Source of the DNA: Maribacter_C sp947494565
Lineage (GTDB): Bacteria; Bacteroidota; Bacteroidia; Flavobacteriales; Flavobacteriaceae
Assembly (NCBI RefSeq): GCF_047345415.1
Contig: NZ_JBLFEP010000005.1
Location: 248,001 to 312,000, forward strand
DNA: 64,000 bases
Direction: 5' to 3'
Position numbers and translations under genes: made by a program. Below are positions 54,175-63,023 of the stretch, piece by piece (within the stretch, counting starts at the first letter, position 1; every line of letters begins with the position of its first letter). The notes beneath the pieces are model-generated. The model was given only the letters and a program-made list of their open reading frames with translations. It was not told the origin of the DNA and did no database searches.

Positions 54175-54741
54175 TTACTGCATACTATCCGGTGGGTCAG
54201 CGCTTTTCCATTTCTTCCAATTCGGAGACTCCTCACGCCATAGAGGCCGGGCTTCAATAGCCAAGTGATGTGATGGATACATGACATACCAAGTTGTCGA
54301 TGAATATCGATCTACACCTCCTCCCACCAGGGTGTCTTTAAAATAATCGGTCATCATTCCCGTAGAATATCCGTTAGTACCCGCAATTTTCGTCCAATGA
54401 TTTTGAGTTCGAAATCGTATTTTAAGGGTATCTCCTTCTGCGGTAGGTGCTTGGCCGATAATGGTCTCGATTTGGGCAAATACTTCTTCTCCTTCGAAAA
54501 TGGTCAAAAAGTCGGCCTCGGCCACATGTTCTACGCTAGTGCTTCCCCAACCGATTCTAATCGGATATCCTAAGCGTACGGCATCCATTAATTCCGATTT
54601 ATCCCCGAAAAGGGCCTTTCCCTCAGCATCGTTCTGAAAGACTTTCCGCCAGCCAGCTTGGTCTTCCTTTTGTAGCTGACAAGAAAATAGTAGCATTAGG
54701 GTTAATCCCAAAAGAATTTTTTTTGTGTGGTCATTTTTCAT
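54175..54741 (-). CDS. Hypothetical lipoprotein
   Basis: About 188 aa from Met 54741, which gives a standard lipoprotein signal ending LLFSC (Cys21); an upstream Met at 54765 is less likely. Motifs of note: LMDAVRLGYPIRIGWG, FLTIFEGEEVFAQ and STTWYVMYPSHHLAIEARPLW. I do not recognise the family. It is probably a single-gene unit. Confidence 0.65.
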   Translation of the reverse strand: MKNDHTKKILLGLTLMLLFSCQLQKEDQAGWRKVFQNDAEGKALFGDKSELMDAVRLGYPIRIGWGSTSVEHVAEADFLTIFEGEEVFAQIETIIGQAPTAEGDTLKIRFRTQNHWTKIAGTNGYSTGMMTDYFKDTLVGGGVDRYSSTTWYVMYPSHHLAIEARPLWREESPNWKKWKSADPPDSMQ

Positions 54742-54962
54742 AATTCCTTTGTTTTTTTTGGACACCGGTTAGTAGCTGTAATGGCTACCTGAAGATACAA
54801 AAATCCCATTTGATGTCTCACACCATAGAAATTACCAAAGTACACAATATCAAAAGGTCCGACATAAAATGCATGTTGAAACCTTGTGATGCCCTAATCT
54901 TAATTCTGTAGTGAAAACAACTTCAAGAAGAACAATATACGGTCTTTAAGGAAATCTATTTG

Positions 54963-55454
54963 TTAAATAAAAGGTTCCTTAAACCGTTCAAAATGACATG
55001 TATACCCATTGGGAATACGTTGTAGGTAATCTTGATGTTCGGGTTCAGCGGGCCAGAAAGTCGTATAGGGTTCTAGCGTCGTGACAACCTTTCCTTCCCA
55101 CTTATTCGAATCTTCTACTACTCTTATGACTTCTTTCGAAATCATTCGCTCTTCATCATCCTGAAAAAAGATAGCAGAACGATAGCTTGAGCCCATGTCA
55201 TTACCCTGCTGATCTACTGTAGTCGGATTGTGGATACGAAAAAAATAATCCAGAATTTCCTTGAAGGACGTTTTTTCGGCATCGTAGGTCAACTCGAGTC
55301 CCTCGGCATGACCCGGGTGATTTCGGTAGGTCGGATGGTCGTTCGCCCCTCCAATATATCCCACTTCGGTATCGAGAATTCCGGGGCGTACCCGAAATAG
55401 TTCTTCCATACCCCAAAAACAACCTCCTGCTATATATGCTTTTTTCGTGCTCAT
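54963..55454 (-). CDS. msrA: Peptide-methionine (S)-S-oxide reductase
   Basis: About 163 aa from Met 55454 (MSTKKAYIAGGCFWG); the more upstream Met at 55478 would overlap the 84-aa gene. MsrA motifs: GGCFWG with catalytic Cys12, EVGYIGGAN, HPTYRNHPGHAEG, and FFRIHNPTTVDQQGNDMGSSYRS. It repairs the S-sulfoxide of methionine in the cytoplasm using thioredoxin. It is the last gene of the msrB-selO-84aa-msrA operon. Confidence 0.95.
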   Translation of the reverse strand: MSTKKAYIAGGCFWGMEELFRVRPGILDTEVGYIGGANDHPTYRNHPGHAEGLELTYDAEKTSFKEILDYFFRIHNPTTVDQQGNDMGSSYRSAIFFQDDEERMISKEVIRVVEDSNKWEGKVVTTLEPYTTFWPAEPEHQDYLQRIPNGYTCHFERFKEPFI

Positions 55455-55464
55455 TTCTTCTAAT

Positions 55465-55719
55465 TTATTCAAGTTCAAGATGATTCAAAAAATCGATTAC
55501 TTTTTCTTCAGGCATCTCGCATGGTTTCAAGACTCCCGCTGAAGATGTGCAATAGTAATTCAGGCTCACAAAATCGTTTCCGCCCAGCGCCTTGGCATAG
55601 ATCTTATATGATCTATTGTCATTGAAGCTCTTTTTGATCACACCATACTTTTGATTCTTATACTTTCCTTCGGAGTAGCCCTCTGGAATTTTTTGTATCG
55701 TATTCAATATCTTTTCCAC
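55465..55719 (-). CDS. Small conserved hypothetical protein in the msr operon
   Basis: This 84-aa cytoplasmic protein has a YKIYAKALGGNDFVSLNYYC stretch and two cysteines (Cys57 and Cys67) 10 residues apart. No family recognised. It sits between selO (39 nt) and msrA (10 nt), which suggests a role linked to redox repair; the Cys pair is compatible with disulfide chemistry, but this is inference. Confidence 0.65.
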   Translation of the reverse strand: MEKILNTIQKIPEGYSEGKYKNQKYGVIKKSFNDNRSYKIYAKALGGNDFVSLNYYCTSSAGVLKPCEMPEEKVIDFLNHLELE

Positions 55720-55758
55720 CTTGCAATAGTCAACTTTTTGATCCAGTACTTACACTGG

Positions 55759-57324
55759 TTACGAGCTACAGGACAACATTGAACACCCCACTTTATGACG
55801 TGCCCATTCAGGACGTTTAGCAAACCACTTTTCATGGGCGGGCTGCTCTCCGTAAGGTTCTTTTAGCAGTGTGAATAGTTCATCCAAAATGGCATAGTCT
55901 CCTTCTTCGGCAGCGTCAATGGCCAGTTGGGCCATGTAATTTCGTAGAACATACTTCGGATTGACCGTATTCATCCGTTGTTTCCGTTCATCGTCGGTTT
56001 TGGTTTCTTTTTGAAGACGTTTTCCATACTTCTCGAACCAATCCGTCCATTTGGCAGCTATGTTAGCCGTAATCTCTTCAGGTTTATAAAAAGAATCCTT
56101 GATCAATTCCAATCCAGAAGAGAACCCGTCCCTTTTTAATTGGGCCAAAAGTCGAAAGAAAATAGTCATGTCCGTTTCGGCAAGCTGTAAAACAGACTCC
56201 AGTTCCGATATCAACTTGAGATCTTCCGACTCATTTTCAATCAATCCAAGTTTCGAACGCATCATATCATGATAGGCGACTTCTACTTCTTCTTGATATT
56301 CCTTCAGAATTTCCTGTAAAAGCGCAGCTTCTTCAATCAGTGGAAATAAAGCATTGGCCAGTTGTAACAAATTCCATAGAACGATCTGTGGCTGTGTGCC
56401 ATAGCGATAGCGCTTGTTCGCGCGATCTGTGGTATTTGGTGTCCATCCCAAATCATAATCCTCTAACCAGCCATAAGGGCCATAATCTATGGTCAATCCC
56501 AAAATGGACATATTATCCGTATTCATCACCCCATGCACAAAACCGACTCGCTGCCAATCGATTACCATCTTCATGCTTCGTACCGCTACTTCCTTAAAGA
56601 ATTTCAAATAGGTACCCTTAGAGGGGTCTCCCAGATGCGCATAGTGATGCTTGATGATATGGTCGACCAGTACTTTGAGCGTCTTCTTGTCTTCCTGGGC
56701 CGCTAAAATTTCAAAGCTTCCGAAACGAACAAAGGAGGGTGCTACACGACAAACGATAGCTCCCTTCTCATAAGCGGGGTTTCCATCATACATGATATCG
56801 CGTAATACTTGATCTCCGCTCAAGGCTAGGGACAATGCCCTTGTCGTTGGTATGCCTAAATGAAACATGGCCTCACTACAGAGGTACTCGCGTATGGAAG
56901 ATCGCAAAACGGCCAGGCCATCAGCACTTCTTGAATAGGGGGTTTCTCCTGCCCCTTTTAATTGCAGGGCCCAATTTTTACCCTCATGTTCCACTTCCGC
57001 CAAATTGATAGCGCGTCCATCACCTAACTGTCCGGCCCAATGGCCGAATTGGTGACCTCCATAACACATCGCATACGGATGTGAATCGGCCAATACCGAA
57101 TTTCCGGTGACCACATCCAAAAATTCCTTTGAGTTCGGGGATTCTTTCAATCCTATGGTCTTGATCATTTCTTCCGAGAAATGGACCAATTCCGGTTTCG
57201 AAGGCTTTTTTGGGGTCACATAAGAAAAACAGGCATTCCGAACTTGTCGCCTTGTATTGGTCAGGAGCGGATCCGCCGGTAGTTCCTTATTAAACTTATC
57301 CTTGATGTTCAATTGAAGTGCCAA
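55759..57324 (-). CDS. selO: SelO-family protein adenylyltransferase (YdiU/UPF0061)
   Basis: This 521-aa pseudokinase-fold enzyme transfers AMP to proteins in redox homeostasis. SelO motifs are intact: YGGHQFGHWAGQLGDGRA, QLKGAGETPYSRSADG with the nucleotide-binding Lys, LRSSIREYL, and HGVMNTDNMSILGLTIDYGPYG with the metal-binding Asn and Asp. The end CSMLSCSS holds the two cysteines found at the C-terminus in place of selenocysteine. It lies 3 nt after msrB, indicating coordinated oxidative stress functions. Confidence 0.95.
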   Translation of the reverse strand: MALQLNIKDKFNKELPADPLLTNTRRQVRNACFSYVTPKKPSKPELVHFSEEMIKTIGLKESPNSKEFLDVVTGNSVLADSHPYAMCYGGHQFGHWAGQLGDGRAINLAEVEHEGKNWALQLKGAGETPYSRSADGLAVLRSSIREYLCSEAMFHLGIPTTRALSLALSGDQVLRDIMYDGNPAYEKGAIVCRVAPSFVRFGSFEILAAQEDKKTLKVLVDHIIKHHYAHLGDPSKGTYLKFFKEVAVRSMKMVIDWQRVGFVHGVMNTDNMSILGLTIDYGPYGWLEDYDLGWTPNTTDRANKRYRYGTQPQIVLWNLLQLANALFPLIEEAALLQEILKEYQEEVEVAYHDMMRSKLGLIENESEDLKLISELESVLQLAETDMTIFFRLLAQLKRDGFSSGLELIKDSFYKPEEITANIAAKWTDWFEKYGKRLQKETKTDDERKQRMNTVNPKYVLRNYMAQLAIDAAEEGDYAILDELFTLLKEPYGEQPAHEKWFAKRPEWARHKVGCSMLSCSS

Positions 57325-57327
57325 ATC

Positions 57328-57792
57328 CTACTCTTGCTGTTCTTGCTCGGCTTTCTCAAGCTGCATGGATTCTGAATTGATACAATACCGTAATCCGCTC
57401 GGTTCGGGACCGTCAGGAAAAACATGCCCTAAATGGGCGTCACAAGTATTGCACATCACCTCTACCCGAATCATTCCAAAGGAAGAGTCCTTTTCATATT
57501 TGATCGCATTTTCTTTGATCGGTTGCGTAAAACTGGGCCAACCCGTACCCGACTCAAACTTGATGGTCGAATCAAATAAGGGTGTAGCACAGCAGATGCA
57601 ACTATATTTGCCGGCCGCATGAATACCACATAGCGCTCCAGAATGCGCCGCTTCAGTTCCTTTTTTCCGGGTTATACGGTACTGTTCAGCAGTTAATTGT
57701 TCGCGCCATTCCCCTTCCGTCTTTTCAATTCTTCTATCCGGTTTAAGATTGCCATTCACGCTGAAACTAATAATATCTTTCCAAGTCAACAT
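57328..57792 (-). CDS. msrB: Peptide-methionine (R)-S-oxide reductase
   Basis: This 154-aa SelR/MsrB protein has catalytic Cys137 in GLRYCINS, structural zinc ligands Cys65/Cys68 and Cys114/Cys117, and the motifs FESGTGWPSF and VEVMCNTCDAHLGHVFPDGP. It reduces the R-sulfoxide of methionine with thioredoxin. First gene of the msrB-selO-84aa-msrA operon; a TAAATTTG -7 box (57830-57823, minus strand) lies about 30 nt before the ATG. Confidence 0.95.
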   Translation of the reverse strand: MLTWKDIISFSVNGNLKPDRRIEKTEGEWREQLTAEQYRITRKKGTEAAHSGALCGIHAAGKYSCICCATPLFDSTIKFESGTGWPSFTQPIKENAIKYEKDSSFGMIRVEVMCNTCDAHLGHVFPDGPEPSGLRYCINSESMQLEKAEQEQQE

Positions 57793-57822
57793 CGTTTTCT
57801 TTTTCTTAACTATCTTCTTTTA

Positions 57823-57830
57823 CAAATTTA
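57823..57830 (-). promoter_or_regulatory. Candidate -7 box of the msr operon
   Basis: TAAATTTG on the minus strand fits TAnnTTTG. A -33 TTG at the usual distance is not seen. Confidence 0.4.
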
Positions 57831-58018
57831 CCTCTTTTACAACAAAAAATGCGATGTGATTGCAGATGGCTTTGGGGCAATCAACACATAATTTCGTGAA
57901 GTGCAGGGGCTATTGCATCTTTATCATGGTATTTATCGACCCCCTAAGAAAAACCATGAATATTATCATGTTTTCAGAAGGTACGGAAGTTGAAATTTGT
58001 ACTCTTTAAATAACATAG

Positions 58019-59287
58019 ATGAAAATAGTATCCCTTTCAGAAGCAGTTTCAATAGTACAATCGGAAAACCGTGTGTTCATACAAGGTGCCGCCATGACAC
58101 CCAACAAGCTAATCGATAGTTTATGCGAGCGATATACAACGCTCAGAGATATTGAGATTATATCCATTCACACCGAGGGAGAAGCTCCCTATACCCTACC
58201 TCCTTACAGCAATACCTTTCGCCTTAATTCATGTTTTGTGGGCGGCAACGTGCGTAACTATGTCAACACCCTAGGTGGCAACTACATTCCGATCTTCCTT
58301 AGTGAAATACACTTGTTGTTTTCAAGGAATATCTTGCCGATCGATGTCGCTTTTGTTCAGGTGTCCCCTCCGGATAAACACGGCTATTGCTCCTTAGGAG
58401 TATCCGTGGATGTAACACTACCCGCGGTGCGCCATGCAAAAAAAATAGTCGCTCAAATCAATCCCACCGTTCCAAGAACGCACGGTACCGGAATCGTACA
58501 TATCGATGACATCGAATATGCCGTAGAAGTCGATGTGCCAATTCATGAACACCATCCCGCAATCATTTCACCGGTCGAATACCGAATCGGGGAACAAGTA
58601 GCTGCTCTGGTCGAAAACGGCGCAACACTTCAGATGGGAATCGGAAGTATACCCGATGCCGTTCTATCAAAATTAACCGGGCACAAAAAACTGGGAATTC
58701 ATACCGAGATGTTCTCCGACGGCGTACTGCCTTTGATAGAACAGGGTATCATTACCGGAGAGGAAAAGATTGTCAAACGAGGAAAAATAGTGAGTTGTTT
58801 TGCGGTGGGTTCACGAGCGCTGTACGACTTTATCGATGACAATCCGATTTGCGATTTTAGGGATGCCGCCTATACCAATGATACGGCCCGAATACGGAGA
58901 AACCCAAAGGTCACGGCAATAAATAGCGCCATTGAAATCGATATCACCGGCCAAGTGTGTGCGGACACTATCGGGAGTTTGCAATACTCTGGTGTCGGCG
59001 GGCAAATGGATTTCATACGGGGTGCGGCCTTATCACAAGGAGGCAAACCCATTTTCGCCATGTCTTCCGTAACGTCAAAAGGCGTTTCGAAAATCACACC
59101 CTATTTAAAGCAAGGCGCCGGAGTGACCACCACCCGGGCTCATGTGCATTTCGTAGCAACAGAATATGGTGCGGTAGACCTCTTTGGAAAGAACCTAAAG
59201 GAACGTTCAGAAGCCTTGATTTCGATAGCACACCCTGACCATCAAGAACAATTGGAAAGAGAGGCTTTCAAAAGACTGAAAAAATAG
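58019..59287 (+). CDS. Acetyl-CoA hydrolase/transferase family CoA-transferase
   Basis: This 422-aa family I CoA-transferase has catalytic Glu230 in LGIHTEMFSDG, glycine-rich QMGIGSIPDAVL, and SGVGGQMDFIRGA. It resembles 4-hydroxybutyrate or acetate/succinate-type CoA-transferases. It would move CoA between short acyl chains in the cytoplasm; the exact pair is unknown. It stands alone on the plus strand, divergent from the msr operon. Confidence 0.9.
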   Translation: MKIVSLSEAVSIVQSENRVFIQGAAMTPNKLIDSLCERYTTLRDIEIISIHTEGEAPYTLPPYSNTFRLNSCFVGGNVRNYVNTLGGNYIPIFLSEIHLLFSRNILPIDVAFVQVSPPDKHGYCSLGVSVDVTLPAVRHAKKIVAQINPTVPRTHGTGIVHIDDIEYAVEVDVPIHEHHPAIISPVEYRIGEQVAALVENGATLQMGIGSIPDAVLSKLTGHKKLGIHTEMFSDGVLPLIEQGIITGEEKIVKRGKIVSCFAVGSRALYDFIDDNPICDFRDAAYTNDTARIRRNPKVTAINSAIEIDITGQVCADTIGSLQYSGVGGQMDFIRGAALSQGGKPIFAMSSVTSKGVSKITPYLKQGAGVTTTRAHVHFVATEYGAVDLFGKNLKERSEALISIAHPDHQEQLEREAFKRLKK

Positions 59288-59362
59288 TTTAGGTCGGGTC
59301 TGCGACCCATTCACAACGTATTCAAATAATGGGTAAATTGCATTCATCATATTGCATGGACT

Positions 59363-60262
59363 ATGGCAAGTTATCCTGAAAAAGTTTTTTTGAATGGTGA
59401 AATAATAGCGAGCTCCGAGGCTAAAATTTCGGTTTTTGATCGGGGGTTTTTATTCGGTGATGGCATCTACGAGGTCATGATACAATTCAATGGTCATTTT
59501 TTCTTCGGTGATGCCCATCTGAAACGACTTGCAGGTTGTCTAAAAAAAGTAAATATCACTTTTGATACAACTCTTCTTAATGGGTTCATTGACCACTTAT
59601 TAAGGGCTACTGATCTGCAATCGGATAATTGTTTGCTATATATTCAGGTGACTAGGGGTGTAGCACCTAGAAAACATTCATTCCCTGAAAATACCGATTC
59701 CACACTGATGATGTATGCGGTACCCTATGAACTGCCAGAAGTTAATACACAGTTGGTTTCTGTGGTAACGCAACCTGATTTTAGATGGCATCGCTGCGAT
59801 ATTAAAATGACTTCTTTGTTGGGCAACGTGATGGCGAATGATTTTGCGATTAAAAATGGACATTATGAGGCAGTCTTCCATCGTGAGGGCAAAATGACCG
59901 AGGGTTCTCACTCCAATCTTTTTTTCGTAAAAGATGGTATGGTATACACGCACCCCTCCGATAGTTATATTTTAAATGGGATTACCCGTGAAATCGTCTT
60001 GAAGATTTGTCGTGATGCAGATATCCCTTATCGCGAAGAGGCCATAACCTTTGAAGCTATACCTATGATGGATGAAGCATTTCTAACAGGAACATCCACC
60101 CAGATTGCAGGCATCAAACAACTGGATACGCATGTATTTCAAGAGGGAACTAGCCCCGGCGCCATGACCGAAAAATTGCAGGAACTCTTTCTCAAACTGA
60201 AGAACAACTACCATCCGGAAATGAACTACGAAAAATCTTCTAATCTACTGAATGCCTTATAA
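59363..60262 (+). CDS. Class IV aminotransferase, D-amino-acid transaminase-like
   Basis: This 299-aa fold-type IV PLP enzyme has PLP lysine Lys148 in CDIKMTSLLGNVMAN. Motifs FDRGFLFGDGIYEVM, YIQVTRGVAPRKHSFP, GKMTEGSHSNLFFV and ILNGITRE are those of D-alanine/D-amino-acid transaminases more than branched-chain ones. It would provide D-Ala or D-Glu for cell wall or use D-amino acids. Its 3' end overlaps the convergent 119-aa gene by 37 nt. Confidence 0.87.
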   Translation: MASYPEKVFLNGEIIASSEAKISVFDRGFLFGDGIYEVMIQFNGHFFFGDAHLKRLAGCLKKVNITFDTTLLNGFIDHLLRATDLQSDNCLLYIQVTRGVAPRKHSFPENTDSTLMMYAVPYELPEVNTQLVSVVTQPDFRWHRCDIKMTSLLGNVMANDFAIKNGHYEAVFHREGKMTEGSHSNLFFVKDGMVYTHPSDSYILNGITREIVLKICRDADIPYREEAITFEAIPMMDEAFLTGTSTQIAGIKQLDTHVFQEGTSPGAMTEKLQELFLKLKNNYHPEMNYEKSSNLLNAL

Positions 60263-60582
60263 ATACGTTGCTTTTCTTGCAGTGTGAACTCTTTAGTTTC
60301 AAACCAATCATGTGCGGCTATCTTTTCATTCTCAATTTGGGCATTGCGAATGGCTTGGAGGGAAACCAAGTGCCAATGCACCCCTTTTTTTCTAGAGACA
60401 CAGTAGCCGACCTCCTCAATAAGATAAGAGGGTCTGGGCTGATTGTAGAGACGGACCCCATTTTTTAAAATGGCCAAGGTCTTGGTTAACTTTATGACCT
60501 CCGAAAATGAATATCGCGCAAAGTCACCAAAGCCATTTTGCTTTACGTTGTATACTTTATCCCCTACTTCGAGCTGTCTCAT
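60226..60582 (-). CDS. Small conserved hypothetical protein
   Basis: About 118 aa from Met 60582 (MRQLEVGDKVYNV). The N-terminal QLEVGDKVYNVKQNGFGD looks like a small SH3/KOW-type barrel; the C-terminus is helical. No signal. It overlaps the 3' end of the convergent transaminase gene by 37 nt. Function unknown. Confidence 0.6.
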   Translation of the reverse strand: MRQLEVGDKVYNVKQNGFGDFARYSFSEVIKLTKTLAILKNGVRLYNQPRPSYLIEEVGYCVSRKKGVHWHLVSLQAIRNAQIENEKIAAHDWFETKEFTLQEKQRIYKAFSRLEDFS

Positions 60583-60687
60583 ATAGTTCAAAAGGACGCA
60601 AAAATAATCGCCCTCATCGGTCTGTACAAGTATATCATTTGAAGAATTATGAACAATCTGACCAGCAATGTTCGTTGGCCCTAAATG

Positions 60688-61149
60688 TTAATAGGCTATC
60701 CCTTTCATTGTCAACAAGGTAGTACTCCAAACAATAAGGGAAGAGAAAAAAATACCAATGGCGTTCGCAGCAAAAGCTTTCCTCGATTCTATTTTGAAGA
60801 TATAGCTCGCAATGCTACCGGCATATACCCCGGTACCGGGAATAGGAAGCATCACAAAGAAAACCAGACCAAAAAAACCATACTTTTTAATGTTGTCACC
60901 TGAACCCACTTTTGCTTTCCTAGCCACGTATACCGCCGATTTTTTATAAAAATTCCATCTAAGTAAATACGTATTGATATGTTTCAGGAAGAACTGCATC
61001 AAAGGAAACACCAAAATATTGGCACAAAGGCAAACGATAAATACAAGGTAGATGTTCACACCGTTTAGCATACCATATGGAATACCCACTTTGGCCTCGC
61101 CAAAAGGCGAAATACTCCATAAAAAAGCAATAAGAACATCTTGAATCAC
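60688..61149 (-). CDS. Small multi-drug export family membrane protein
   Basis: This 153-aa protein has four or so TM segments and the family pattern SPFGEAKVGIPYGMLNG, KKYGFFGLVFFVMLPIPGTGVYAGSIASYIF. It matches Sm_multidrug_ex (COG2426), a DedA-like group. Actual export is not established. Single gene, 93 nt after the next minus-strand gene's stop region. Confidence 0.82.
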   Translation of the reverse strand: MIQDVLIAFLWSISPFGEAKVGIPYGMLNGVNIYLVFIVCLCANILVFPLMQFFLKHINTYLLRWNFYKKSAVYVARKAKVGSGDNIKKYGFFGLVFFVMLPIPGTGVYAGSIASYIFKIESRKAFAANAIGIFFSSLIVWSTTLLTMKGIAY

Positions 61150-61274
61150 AGAAGATTTTTTAGAAGTTACAAAGCTAACGTTCGATCCGGAACTCTTATG
61201 ATATTAAACACATAAAAACACCTAAATAATCGTTAAATAACACCTTATTCAAAACCCGCATAGTTCGATAAATT

Positions 61275-63023
61275 TCAATTCTTGATCAATTTAGGCGCCA
61301 ACCACAAATAACCCATTCCCGCAATACCGACTAAAAAAAACCAAATCGGATGAATCGGTCGCAGGACTTTTTTGTCGTTTGTGGAAACCTTTGCATCGGA
61401 AAAATGTCGTTTGTTCTGCATTCTTGTTCCAAAAGCTCTTAATGACTTCCATTGCGAATTATCCATTACATAGAAATTAAGGGTCGACAGCGAGTCGTTG
61501 GCCGATGAAATGGTATTCCATCCGATTGCTCTGGGATATGTAGTTCCCATGTAGCGTTCTTTGATATCTAAATGTTGCCTAAGCGCTATTCGACCGTTCG
61601 CACCAAAGACTTGGGGGTTGTCTTCCGATGTGCGTACCACAAAAGAGAAGGGTTCGTTGTCATAGATCAACTTTTCCATTGGTTCCCAATCCAAAATCGC
61701 TTCGTTTCTCTTGGCTATTGCCGTAATCATTTGAGCCCAAAATTGCTGGTAGGCCTCCTTATTACCATTTAACACTAACTGGTAGCTATTGCCCACTACT
61801 GTAGTACCGATCCTTCCTCGACCCATTCTACTGTACGCTGATACTATCCTATCATTTGACCTATGTATCGTTTGCAATCCAATAGCGTTTTCAAAAGTGA
61901 AAGGATATTTTTCAAGGGATAGGTCTGGCCATTCATCCAAGGTTATTTTAGATGTAGTCTCCCTTAAAAACTCAAAATTGGAAGCGCGAATAGGCAACCT
62001 AAAAAAATCGTCATCCGGTAAAACCAATACGCCAAGACCATCATGTTTCATGACCTTTTCTATAGTACGGATCGAACTTTCAGAAAGATTGGCCAAAGAA
62101 TTTGCATCGATAAGCAGCACATCCATAGTTTCGAGCAGCTCCTGGGAAAGTGCATAAAACGAACGACGCTCGGTATTGAAATATTCAAATTTATACTTCC
62201 CACGAGACAATTGGTTACGCACTACCAACTCATTTCCGCCTTCTGCCAAAAAGTTTTTCAGGTACTTCGAATCGAAGGTCGGAAAACCTTGGATCATCAA
62301 AAGCCGTAACTCTTTTTTTGGTTTCACAAGAACCGGTAGCGGTTCATTGGCAATTGTGACACCACTAGAATCCTTTTCGAGAAGATGATAAAGGTATCGT
62401 CCACTCACCTTCAAATCGTTTGATAATTCGAAATCGGAACGTCCTAGGGTATCGATCAAAACGGAATCTATAGGATTACCTCCCGGATCGGCCAAAATAA
62501 GTTTGCGCTTTTCCTGATTGGCTTTGTAGCTGCCACGAACTGTCCAATCATCACCGACCCTCGTCTCTCGTTCATAATTCAATTGTAGGACCCCCTCGGG
62601 TTCGCCAGCATCCAAATAGGTAGTGGGTACACCATCCAACTGCCAAAAATCAAAAGTCCGAACGCCGTTTCCAACAATGAACAAGGACGAAATAGAATCT
62701 AAAATACCACTCATTGGTACATTCTCAACATAAGGAATCTGTTTTAACCTTTTATATCGTTTCTTTAGACTATCCAGTTGTTCTTTACCATAGTCTTCCG
62801 TGAGTAGTACCCCTTGGGTTCCATCATGCCCCTCTAGAATCATAGGCCTCAGTAGCAATAGGACCAACGCGATTATGGTAATCAGGGCGATTAAGGCATG
62901 TAGATAGTACTGCTTTCTGGGAAGTGACCATTCTTTCCAAAGAAATAGTGCGAATAGCAATAGTGCTCCGATACCTACTGGCCAGATAAAATCAATATGC
63001 ACAAAGCTGAACGTATTAGTCAT
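61275..63023 (-). CDS. BatA/VWA-operon-type membrane protein
   Basis: About 582 aa from Met 63023 (MTNTFSFVHIDFIWP), which overlaps the upstream gene by 8 nt. Two N-terminal TMs (about 10-28 and 40-60), a long extracytoplasmic part with a DUF4159/GATase-like middle (LRLLMIQGFPTFDSKYLKNFL, GLGVLVLPDDDFF), and a last TM near the C-terminus (IWFFLVGIAGMGYLWLAP). This layout is that of proteins in the MoxR-BatA-type operons of Bacteroidota; function unknown. Confidence 0.72.
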   Translation of the reverse strand: MTNTFSFVHIDFIWPVGIGALLLFALFLWKEWSLPRKQYYLHALIALITIIALVLLLLRPMILEGHDGTQGVLLTEDYGKEQLDSLKKRYKRLKQIPYVENVPMSGILDSISSLFIVGNGVRTFDFWQLDGVPTTYLDAGEPEGVLQLNYERETRVGDDWTVRGSYKANQEKRKLILADPGGNPIDSVLIDTLGRSDFELSNDLKVSGRYLYHLLEKDSSGVTIANEPLPVLVKPKKELRLLMIQGFPTFDSKYLKNFLAEGGNELVVRNQLSRGKYKFEYFNTERRSFYALSQELLETMDVLLIDANSLANLSESSIRTIEKVMKHDGLGVLVLPDDDFFRLPIRASNFEFLRETTSKITLDEWPDLSLEKYPFTFENAIGLQTIHRSNDRIVSAYSRMGRGRIGTTVVGNSYQLVLNGNKEAYQQFWAQMITAIAKRNEAILDWEPMEKLIYDNEPFSFVVRTSEDNPQVFGANGRIALRQHLDIKERYMGTTYPRAIGWNTISSANDSLSTLNFYVMDNSQWKSLRAFGTRMQNKRHFSDAKVSTNDKKVLRPIHPIWFFLVGIAGMGYLWLAPKLIKN

